Source: Paraspadella gotoi (Eukaryota > Chaetognatha). From it: DNA of 64,000 nucleotides. Positions 27,201 through 39,200 of the stretch are shown here, in pieces. The notes beneath the pieces were generated by a model that did not search any database, had not been told where the DNA came from, and was given only the letters and a program-made list of their open reading frames with translations. The stretch spans positions 21,514,278 through 21,578,277 of the forward strand of contig CM119265.1 in the NCBI GenBank assembly GCA_051294375.1. Reading direction: 5' to 3'. The position numbers and the translations under genes are program-made. Numbering within the stretch: position 1 is the first letter of the stretch; each line of letters begins with the position of its first letter.

Positions 27201-30200
27201 AAAAACAAAACCTTTTATTGTCCATGAAATGAGCCATACCTTTGATCATCTCTTCAAGTCGTATAACTTGAACTTCTGTTTGTTTTTTATACCTTCACAT
27301 AAATAACCTATTATTATAATTTGTAAATACTTTTCTTAATACTAATTTTATTATTAGAAATTTCTCAAAAGATTGAAGTGTTCAAAAGATTTTTACATTA
27401 TAAATACAGTGACGTGATTAATCTTTCTTTCGTTTTGTTTGTGTTATTTGAGATTAAATAGGACTAAGCTCTGACGAAAAAAGCCAGAGGTTTTTTTAAT
27501 ATATTCTTTTACCGGCCAATGTAGAATGATGGCAATATTGCTATTGTTAAGTTTCAAAAAAAATCCGACCATAAATATAGAAAATATTAACCAAAATCTT
27601 TGGAAAATCCACCCCTTCTTTGGAAGATTTTCACCATAGACGATTTTTATTGAATCTGACTCCCGGTTGAAAACTCTTAAAATTCCGATCATTAGCTCCT
27701 CTTTTACTTTTACTTTAAATAAAAATTTCACCAAAATGGACTAATTCATTTTACCATGATTGTATCATATTAATATAACCAAATAAAATGTGAAGAAAAA
27801 TTTTGAGAGCACGTGGGCAATAGACTTGTGGAGTCCCACACTTCGACCACAGGCACTTCGATGGACTTGTGGACAACTGACGGAGGCGGTGACAGAGGCT
27901 GACACCCTCGACGACAAAGGGTCTCGGCGTCACTCGCGACGGCACCACCAAAGGGGCGCTGGATGCGGCCGCGCCCACTTCCGGCGACGAGGGGAGTTAA
28001 CGGCAGTCTCCCCCAGTAATGGCGCGACGGGTCATAGGATGGAGATAAGCCTGGCAAGGCAGTCTGACTACTAGTTCCTCGACAGTAAAAGGGCCTTATT
28101 TGTGTCTTCGTCCTTTGGGGTCATAGGACGGAGATATGCCTGGCGAGGTAGGCTGACTACGAGTTCCTCGACAGTGGAAAAGTAAAAGTCAGTGGATCAA
28201 TTTTATTAAAAGTATCAGAAATTGTGGATCAACAATGGTTCTTTAGGTTTGTTTTAAATTTGTTAAAAATAAAGACTATAATAAAGATATTACTGTAGTC
28301 GGGCATTGCATAAGTTCACCCCGCCTATGAGCATGACACCTTCAGTCGTGACTCGGTTGCTCATTGAGTAAAGCCATCAGCTCATGACCACTAGGTACCA
28401 GGTTCAATCCCAACCCGGTACCTACCCTGCGGGAAGCATGAGGACGGCCGTAAGCCGCCTTGGGGGCGTGGAAAGCCCTCAAGCCTGATTCCAAGCCCAG
28501 GACCCGTTCCATGGCTGCTAGAGGGGGTCATAGAAGTTATGGATAGTCATCTTCAGCCCACATAGCGCCTTATCCACATTAGCCATTATAATAATTATAG
28601 GTATCAAGTATATTTAGCAAAGGAGGAATTGTTGTAAGCAGAAAAAAGGCACAATAAATCTTAAGATCATAATAGATATATTATATCAGTTTCACACATA
28701 TGGATGATTCATAGGCCTTAATATACAGTAAGAAAGATGAAATAAAATGACTATCGCCAGAACTGCTGCTGGTGAATTTTTGCGCATCATTTTTGGGAAT
28801 CAAGAATGATCAATTTGTTGAGAGAAAATCTATTTGCATCTCCTGTAACCAGAGGTTTTGCGAGGAAAGCCTAGTTTTTGCGCAACAATAAAAAGAAATA
28901 TTGCTTTCTGTACTATTCCAATATTTTTCTTATTTGAAAGATTCTTTTTGGGTTTTTAGTTAGACTTACCCCTACAGTACCTAGATTTAAAAAATAAAAT
29001 TTTTCTTCTTAGAATTTTCCATACAGTAAATATTTCAAAAAACCTTGTTTTTTGGAATCAAATTCCCTATTATTTTTTGGTCGATAGAAAAAAAAAAAAT
29101 TCGTCGAATACTGCTAATCCCTATCTATGGCGAAAATCTTCCAAAGAAGGGGTGGATTTTCCGAGGATTTTGGTTAATATTTTCTATATTTATGGTCGGA
29201 TTTTTTTGAAACTTAACAATATCAATATTGCCATCATTCTACATTGGCCGGTATAAAAATATATTTAAACCTCTGGCTTTTTTCGTCAGAGCTTAGTCCT
29301 AACATTATCTAATATATTTTCTTACCAAATGTTAACCTCTGCTTCTCTCTCTCTCTTACAAAATTTAATTTCTTTTCCCTCACATTCTCTCTCTCTCTCT
29401 ACCAACTTAAACCTGTCCTCACATTTCACCACTGTTCTGTCTCACATCTTTGTTGGCCATTTTTTCCCTCTCTATCACTCTCTCTCTCTCTCTCTCCCTA
29501 AGTCAATTTTGAAAACATGAAAATGTGAATTGTCAAAGCATTGATGAAGGCTTGAATGTAAGCCAAAACTTGTCTGTACCACTAAAAATAAATTCGTTGA
29601 TGTAAAAAGACTGTCTTTAATCTCAAATAAATACAGTGACAAAAAACTAAGTTAACCTCATCGGGTTTTACCTGCACCATATAGTTTCAATTTAAGATCG
29701 CCAAAACAATTCATAATTTTGTAAAAACTATAAAAGTGTTTTTAATTATGAATCTAGTAATAATTTACTTGCTAGTTTTGGTAAATAAACCTGATCCATG
29801 CAAAGCTTCATGCCAGACAACAGCGGTGACATTTCCATTGTTGTCACCCATAATCATTATAGCTTGATTCATGTTATCTTTGTTAAACCAATAGTCAATG
29901 CAACCCAAGCAGGTCTCAAATCCGACGATGTGATAGCGTCTGAAAGAAAAATTTCAGAAAATTTGTTAAAAAACTAATTAAATAATACTTTATTTTTTGT
30001 GGATTACCTCCAAAAAGAAGTGCCGGTTGTATCATAAATATGGATATCACGATTGGTAGTTGTGGCGGCTATTGCATTAACATTAAGCATTGAACAGGCG
30101 TCAAGGATCCAAACCTATTTAAAAATCCCATGAAAACGAAAGGCCAATTATTTTTCTTTTCTATATTACCTTACTGTTCATTGCTTTACGAGTAGGAGTG

Positions 30201-33200
30201 TCTTTATCTAATGAAAGGTCCATCGGCTGTAAAAAATTTTAGATGAGCATTTTTTGAAATTTTATTTTTAAAACAACTCGCTTCTGCCTACACTTGTTCA
30301 TTTTTAGGCTTTCGGATATAATTTTTTAATATTTATATATATGTATTATTATAAAAGAGACGAAAAAGTTTTTACAACAACGGTTTATTTTTATTCAATG
30401 GACATGTTTCGACTTTTGTACAAGTCTTCATCAGCAAATATCAGTTTTTTACCCAATATGTATTATTATATAAAATCCCATTTTCTAACCTCTGATCTTC
30501 GATGTTCTAAAGTAGGAGACCAAAAATTAACAATTCCGTCTTTAGATATGGATAAAAGACTACCATTCAAGTAATCTAATTGGTTGGCTACAGCCTCTTG
30601 TTTATTAGCATGTCTCATTGAAGGAATGAGTAAGAGTTTGATTACATTGACTTTATGACTGGGATGTCCCTAAAAGAAAAGGAGTACATAGAACAATGAA
30701 ATGACTCAAGAATTTTTTTAAAATTATACTTCTAAAATGTAAATATTAATTCTATATACCTCTAAAGACGGCCTGGGAAAAGGTTTTAAAACACTCATGG
30801 ATTGCATTATGTCTTTTTCTTGAAATTCTAATAACATATATCCGAGGTATTCATCCCAATCAACGTTTTCATCGCAGTTGGCATCAATCTAACAATTGGG
30901 TTTTCTTTTTATGAAATTTACCCCTTTACAAGATAATATTTTACTCTGTCGTTATTTTAAATGTTGACTATTACTATGGTTAACTTTACCATTTAATACC
31001 CCTAAGTGAATAATATCAAAGTTGAAAGTTCATGCAATCGTCAGTTTTCTAACTTTCATGAAAAGTAATTCGAGTTCTCTTTCAGTGAGCTGAGGCATGA
31101 TTGTTTTCATTGCTGCGACAAATTCTTCGATATCCAAAGCTTAAATTAAAGCGGAGGAAATGCTGAGCACCCAAATAGAAAGCCTTTTCAGTAATTTGCA
31201 CACAACCTACTTCCTCCCCCGTCGGCGTCCGCTTCCAAGAACATTTTTTCCAAGCGGATCAGTTGTTTCTTGTTAAGTTCTTTTTCGATTTTTGCTTCCA
31301 TGTCAGTCTCACTCCCGTTGTCATCTTCGCTAGTTTTTGCCGCCGCCTGAAAATTTTACGAGAATTTAAAATTTTCACCGTGGACCGCATTATGAAATTT
31401 TCTCCGACTTCCCTTCGTCTGACTTCATCTATTCGTCCTACTAACTCGCAAAACTAGAGAATCGTAACAGAAATCTTTTCTCGGGATCCGCAGAGTTCGC
31501 CGTCAGTAGAGAAATCGATCAAAACAGGAAAAATCGGGGCATCGAGATGGGGTCTTCAGTGTCGCAGGGTTAAGGCTTTCCGAGTAACTAAGTCACTAAC
31601 CTCGAAAATATAGGGTAATTTCGGCTCCGAATTCGCGCGAAACGAAAAGACCCGAGGTCGCGAAAAGATTTCGAGGCCAACTCAAAAAAACTTATACACT
31701 ATCATCGAAAATGACCGCAAAATTTTTTCAGTTAAATAATTAATACTTCCATTATTTTATACTATTTGATTAAGTGTTTAAATCTTAATGGTTACGAAAA
31801 TAAAATACTTGGAAAATTTCGCGAAGTTCGTTTGACTTTGAGCGTTTTGATATACATCCTATTTAAGTTTTAAGCTTTATTTTTGGGAATGACTTTTTGA
31901 TGACACGTACAAAAAAGGAAAGCTATTCATTCCTCCATCGATTCAACCGAGTATTGACCTACTACATGGGACGTGGTTAATGTTCACTCGTCTTGCGATC
32001 CTCGCTTGGCCCAGAAAACTCTTTCCTCCTATGCCCGTGCCTCAAACTGGCTCAGATCTCAAGCCAGAGTGCCCTACTACGCTATCTGTGGTTAAAACCT
32101 ACCCCGTTTTAATTCTCGCGCATATAGAGCGTTTAAGGTGATCCAGTTTCCCGCGGAATATCGAAATTGTGAAAGTTTTTTATTTGCCTCGAGGAAAAGG
32201 TTTTCAGTAACATAACCTCTTCTTCTTCGTCCTCGTCGTCGTCGTCCCCCTAAATTTGAGAGAAAATGTTTGTTCAAGGATGAACGTTGAACCAGTTTTG
32301 AACCTGTAGCAACAATGGATTTATTTACCTCATTGTCATTTTTTCCGCCTTTGACGTCATTCGCTGACAAAAAGTATTAAAATACATGCAAATTGTGTGG
32401 ACATAATGGCAATTATTATGAAACATATATGCATACAAACATACTTAGAAACAATTTGTCTACAACCTAACCGTTTCTCTTATGAAATTGGTACAACCAA
32501 TATATATTTCTCTTGTTTGTTGTAATGATTGTTGTTATTGTGCAATGTGCATCTGTATCATTAACTTGATATGTATAAAAACACCTCATTATTATATAAA
32601 TGAATGGATAATTTTTCTATTGGTTGTACCAATTTCATAGAAATTTTCTTCTCTTGACGGCGAGAGGGAGGGGACACCCTCGCCCGGGAGGGCCCCTGAG
32701 AAGAGAGAAAAAAAAGAAAATAAGAAAAACCGTATAACCGATGTCTATTGCCGCTCATGGTTAAAAATAAGCGCTAAATCTCATCTAGTCAGAAGGTTTA
32801 ACAAATTTAGACCCATCGCTCAGACTAGAAGAGGGGCACAATGATTGTGTTAAAAAAAAACAATTTCAGTAAAACACCAATGCCAGGTTGCAAGACCTGG
32901 AGGCAGAAGCACTGGAGAAATGTTCAAGGCAAAAAGTCGGTAATCGAAAACTAAAAACTTAAATTATGGAGAGCGGGTGGGGGCCGACTAGGGGGCCTGT
33001 GGTGGGGCCCGCCATTCTCTCGCCGCCCCTGCTCACCATTGATGCTGGAATCGCTGTCATCATCGCGGTTCCCCGTGTAGTATTCGTCTATTGATATAAA
33101 GCAATTATATATTTATCTTTTTAATTTTAAGAAGAATTTAAAATGTTCAAACTTGCCTAAGTAGTGTTCTTCGTTGAAAGGCATTTTGGAAGAAAAAAAT

Positions 33201-36200
33201 TCCGAGCTTTTATTGAGTATTGCTCGTTTCCTTGAGCTGTTTTTTTACTGTGAAATATTGGTTTCTAGGAACTGGTGCGTCATGGCATTCCGAGGCCTTT
33301 TCGTGGGCTTGCTTGGCAACTCATATCTGGAGCGTACGATTCGGGATCAAAAGAATTATACAGGTTTTCACGAACCTCGTCTACCCATCGCCCTATCATT
33401 TTTAAATCAATACTGGATTAATTTTACTTTCGCCGACCGGGGTTAAGGGTGGTTTAGGGTTACGGGTATTTAGGGTTAATAGATAATAATTTTTTTTAAT
33501 TTTTTTAAAAATAAAAAGTTTAAATTGGTTTTTCAAAAAACGCCAAAACCCCGGTCGGCGAAAGTAAAATTTTGCCTCAATACTTTTTGTTTTTTCAGCG
33601 AATACATGAAACAGACTTCGCCGTGCGAGAAAATCATCCGGCGAGACATCGCGAGAACTTATCCCGAAAACGATTTCTTTCGTGAGAAGGATGGCTTGGG
33701 CCAGGAGAGCCTTTTCAACGTCATGAAGGCTTACTCTCTGCATGATCGGTTTGTAAATCTTTTTGCTTACTTTTCAATTATTTTTAAACCAATTATCCGT
33801 TGAAATTTATTTTCATTTTGTTTGCAGTGAAGTGGGCTATTGCCAAGGTTCCGCATTCATAGTCGGTCTTCTTTTAATGCAAATGCCGGAGGAAGAAGCT
33901 TTCGCCGTACTCGTTCAACTCATGCAGAGATTTCAGCTGAGAGAATTGTTCAAACCGTCCATGCAAGGTTATTGAATACTGTTCAGTATTCAGTGTATAC
34001 AGATTACATAGGCTTATCTGATAACAATGATCTCGGTCTCACTTCTTCTGTAAACTATGAAGCTTAACTTTTAAAGCATTTTCACGAGGCTCAAGGTGTT
34101 ATTGCATCGATTATTACTACTATTATTATTATATTAGAAAGATTTACTTTATATTTCAGAACTAGGACTTTCGATGCATCAGCTAGATTCGTTGGTCCAA
34201 GAGCAACTTCCCGATCTTCATGCACATTTCACTCAACAGAACTTTCATACTACTATGTACGCGTCGCCATGGTTTCTGACGCTCTTTGCCACCTCGTTGC
34301 CACAGGTACATATTTGCTTCTATAGTCTTATATTAACCTCAGCCCTTTCTGTTACTACATATTTGTATCTATTACATATGAAAATTTGCAAATTACTTGT
34401 TTCACTATTTTCTATTTTATATTTATGAAGGATTTAGTATTTAATCTTATTTTTAATCAAACATATATTGCTTTCTTTCTTAAAAATGTTTTATTTATCT
34501 AATAATTCAATTTGGGAAGGGGAAGTCAGTGTTGTCTTCTGGAAATAGAGGGAGCATCTATACAACACAAGGTTAGATTACTATCTGTCCTAGTTTTCTA
34601 ATAGATATCACACATCATTTCTGTTAGAAAGTCATTAATGAAAAATCATAATATCTAAGAGGCTGAACAGAAAGGGGTGGGAATGGATAATTTTTTAGGG
34701 GTTACCAAAGTTATATATGATTTTTTTTACCAATAGGGATAAGACTACCATGTAGAATTGTATGTTCTGATAGGGATACATACCGGGGAAAGGTCTATAG
34801 GGGCACCTTTATGTCATGAATATAATTTTAAAATTATATTTTTTCTTTATTCTACTTTTTAATTATTTCTTTTTTGAATATTTTTATCTTTTATTTTTAT
34901 ACAATGGGAAGGTCATCAGTTGGGAACCTATACCCTTCATGGATTTCGGCTCTTTAATCCCAATATCCAGGTATAGGCGAGCCATCACCAAATGGTGATC
35001 CTTCATTGTTGCTTATCTTATATTTTAAATGTATATCTTGAATGTTTATCTGAAACAGACCAAAGCCCTGGAGAAATTTTATTAAGGTTTTGTAATAATT
35101 TGTAATTTGTAAATAAATAAAATAAGTTAAATAATTAGTTTAATAATAAGTTAATAATTAAGGGTATGTTAATGTAAAGTTAACATTAAGTTAATTGGTA
35201 AAAGTTAAAAAATAAATTAAATCAGAGAGTTAAATATAATAAATATATATATATAAAGCAGTGTTTATTTTGAGTATTATAGTATTATGGCAACTGCCGG
35301 GTTTCCTGTGATGCCCATCTCACTGTTGGCTTTGGGGGCTTCTGACCCTCAGTGACGCCTCCAGTCACTGGCGCAGTTACTCTAGGACGGTCTTGCTTTG
35401 CCAACGCAGAGGGAAGACTGGATGGAACACAACGCCTGGGATGGTGTGTTCCCCCTCTGAGCCAATGGGATTGGCTAAACGATGATGGACATGAGGTGGT
35501 GTGAATATACCACCACAGGATCCCCAGTCCATCACTCGGGTTCCTCAAGCCTGAGAGGTGTCTGACAAGACTATTACCATAGTGGGAGAGAGAGAGCGAG
35601 CGCGAGTTGAGGGGGCATAGGCGTTTGTCGTAGCGTACCCAAAGTTGGCAGGGCATAGGCATTTGTCGTAGCGTATCCTGAGAAGGGCTCACCACTTATG
35701 GCAACAGCCTGCAATGACCTTTGGGATGGGGCATCTCAATGTTGGCTTTGGAGGCTTCCCACCCTCAGTGACGCCTCCAGTCATTGGCGCGGTTACCCTC
35801 GGACAGTCTCGCTTTGCCAACGCAGAGGGAAGTCGTTAGGACTGTGGGATGGTGTGTTCCCCCTCTGAGCCAATGGGATTGGCTGAACGATGATGGACGT
35901 GAGGCGGTGTGTATATCCCGCCACAGTATCTAATATTTCTTTAGCATTTTCGATTTCTTATGTTAATGTTTTTTTCAACTCAGGATCTTGCTGCGCGCGT
36001 CATGGATCTCATTTTGGCTGAAGGAACGATCTTTATTTTCCAAATGGGAATGGCTATACTACGCATGTCCGCTTTGGACCTCATGGCTCTCGACATGGAG
36101 CAAATGATTCGGGTGAGAAAATATATGGAGCCGAATGCGTGCAAGAATAACCTCATTTTATGAAAAAATTTGTAATCGAAAGAAATTCATCGTACACCTT

Positions 36201-39200
36201 GATTCCGCTTCAGTTCTTCCAGAAAGAAGTGCCGCAGCAAGCGGAATCTGACGGACTGGAATCGCTGGTCCAGTCCGCCCTCGGCGTCAAAATATCCGCG
36301 AAAAAAATGAAGAAGTGGGAAAAAGAATATTTGCAGATCAAGTCGAAAGAGCACGAGGAGCTCGTCGAACTTCGACGACTAAGGACAGAGAACAAACTTC
36401 TCAAACAGCGGATCGTTCATCTCGAAAAGGTGAAGAATAAATTTTTTCTTTCACAAAATTTTTCATATTTACGCTACTGGCTTGATATAGCAAAGAAACA
36501 GAAATTCTAAGCCTCTAAGTTTATTGATTTCCGAATTTTAAAGCGTAGCGTAACTTACGAACTTTTCATTGCACTTTTATCAAAATTTTTTCTAACTTCT
36601 AAGTCTCAAAAAATTTATAATCTACAAGCGGATGGCGGATGTTTGATCTTCGGACGTGGCTTAAGCCGGACGTTCATTCGCCGGCAAATCTGGACAGTCA
36701 GCGAGGCATTCGAGCAGGTCTTTCTTGTGGAAGATGTTAGGGTACTGCTCTCGAGATAAAATCCTTCCCATTGCCTTTACGAACGAAACAGTCAGTTTGA
36801 ACTAAAAATTTTTTGACAGAGAAAATTTTTTTATCCCACCTTTCTTTGTGAAATTTGGTATTTCGATTTATTGGCGTAAAGCGGCGGAAATATGAGTTTG
36901 GATGCATCGGCGTATGTCGGGTATTTAATCTTTGATCGTACTCGCCTGGATGAAATGGAAGTGTTGAGAAAACTTTTAAAAGATTTGAATGCGATGGGTT
37001 TCGTCAATCACTTGTCGTCCTCCACGTTGTATTTTCTCTGCTCGCTTCGGTTCAGGAAGAGACTGGTATCGTGTTCGTAATTAGGAATTTTTCCCAAGCG
37101 AGCGTTTTCCAGGATGTTGCGTCGAACGCCGAAGCGGTCGCCGTCTTTAACGAAAAAGTTCTGTGGCATCTATTTCAAGGGTAACTTGATTTAATTATAA
37201 TTTTGATATTGCCTTTAAGCATGATATTCCGCCAGGGCATGATGTAACGCCCTGCGTCCATGTGTCGTTCGTAATTGTCCCCTCCATACCATCCGAACAC
37301 GGTTGAGTGTTGACCATAATTGACGCAGGCGGCGATCTAAAAATTAGCGCGGTATTTTTGGGGTTAGGCTAATAATAAAAGTTTACTTCATCTGTAAACC
37401 CTATTACCCGAGAATGATATGCGTAATATGGAATTCTTTTTTCGCTCGTGGAGAAATCCAAGCGATGTTTCAATCGATTGGTACAAACGGTTCTCTAAAA
37501 AAAATATGGAGTAGTATAATAGTATTGTTTTACCGAATTTTACTCAGTTTTTGTCTTGCCTGGCACTCTTCATCAGTTCCCTTGGTCAAAATCCCGATAG
37601 CCTGATAGGGACGTTGCAGCGGCCCGTCCGGCCCCCGAGGCTTGAGTTTAAAGCGAAATTTCTTGATTGGCTTGACGTAGCCGGTGTTGCAGAGATCTTT
37701 GAGCTTTTTCTGTTCGCAAACGGGGATGCCGCCTTTTTTTGGTTTAGGCGCCGGCGCCACCGCCACAACGATTTTCACAGCCCCCGAGGCATCCTTCGCT
37801 TGGATTTTATCTTTCTTCTCATCCAAACAGTGGCAGTCGAATTTACAATCACAAATTTTAACTTTTTCCGCCTTTTCCGCCGGCTTCTCGTCCTTGCAGT
37901 GGCAGTCGGCCTTTTGACAGCCGCAGTTTTTCGCTTTTTCCGCCATCCCTTCGGTTTGAGTGTAAGGAGTTATTTTACGCGGAGGTTTTAATAAGTATTT
38001 TTAACGAATGTGACCCATTTTTAGGAGAGCGCGGCCTTGGCCGACCGGTTGATCCAAGGGCAAGTGACGCGAGCACAAGAAGCCGAAGAACTCTTCGTTC
38101 TCAGGCGGGATCTAGCTTCCGCAAAGCAGCAAGGCAGCGACGCCGCGGGGGAGTTGGCGCGGACCAAAGAGGAATTAGAGAAATTGTCTGCTAAGGTATG
38201 TGGGTGGGTGATGTATCTCTAGATTTGATCAGAAGAACAGTTTGTTTTTGCTTTCCGTCTGATAGAAGAAACAATTAATCCAATGCTGCACATTAGGGTG
38301 GAGTGATGAAAAGATTTAGCGATGGAACAATGTTTTTTTCTGCCTTTGTATATGTAATAAAAAATAATTAAGCCATTTTTTAAAAAAAATTTGTATAACA
38401 GTATCATTAATTGAATTTTATTTATAGTAATATCCTTATAAAATCATAAAATTTTAAAATAATATTTTTCATCATATAGTTTCTACTACAAAGCGTGAAA
38501 AAATGGAGAATTTGATTTTTTCCCCATTTTTGATGCTGAAGACATTGAAATTTTTGATAACATATTTTATATTTTTGATCTAACTTTTTATAAAGAATCA
38601 GAATCTTTAATAAAAATTTTTAAAAATATTTTTAAAATTTATGATTTTATAGGGATATTACTATAAATATATTGTAATTAATAATACTTTTCCCCAAACA
38701 ATATAAGCAAAATATTTTTTTTAATCTTTAATCATACTGTCTCACGTTTAAATATCCTTGTTTGTTCTCTCAAATAAAATATATGTTCCCCAGTGCTCCA
38801 CTCTACTGCACAGCTGTTCGGAAAATTTAACTATTTGTATTTTTTTTAAATAGACAATAAACAATTATTATAGGATGGCAGAAAAAACTATCAATCTGTC
38901 ACTTATTTTAGTCCAGCCTTCAATAAGAATTGTTTCCAATTTTTTTTTAATTTTAGAGAATATTCGTGCGAAAAATCATGTTTTACTTTTGAGTTTGGCG
39001 GAAAAAGAGGCGAATTTCACAGAAAAATGAACTCCGATTAATAAATACTCTTTAAATTCGTATTTCTCGTTTTTATTTGGCTGAAAAGTTAATGGTCATG
39101 GCTTTCCACTTTTGTTCACGCTTGTTTCTTCGCGCTTGTTTCTTCACAAAACTTCACTCTCGACGCGTCTGGCACCGTCGCTCTTGCCTCCCGCACAAAT

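Larger units (their letters stand above)
27400..29640. mobile_element. 2.2-kb composite insertion bounded by 14-bp direct repeats
   Basis: ATAAATACAGTGAC occurs at 27400-27413 and again at 29627-29640. The 2.2 kb between them interrupt an intron of the WDR49-like gene. Inside are two inverted arms, 27460-27640 and 29125-29300, nearly identical (over 90 percent by eye) once one is reverse-complemented. TTGAGATTAAA is also mirrored near both outer ends. The right side holds a hammerhead-like motif. The centre holds a GC-rich segment with 57-bp direct repeats and a SINE, suggesting nested insertion. No reverse transcriptase or transposase frame is present, so it is non-autonomous. Direct repeats, inverted arms and a ribozyme-like tail together fit a Penelope-like element derivative. 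Confidence 0.65.

Noticed and set aside
27751-28074. Overlapping open frames of about 75-95 codons on both strands
   Set aside because: GC-rich repeat inside a nested insertion; no conserved motif and no splice context.
35285-35695. 136-codon minus-strand open frame
   Set aside because: Lies across the direct-repeat element and is explained by its GC-rich composition.
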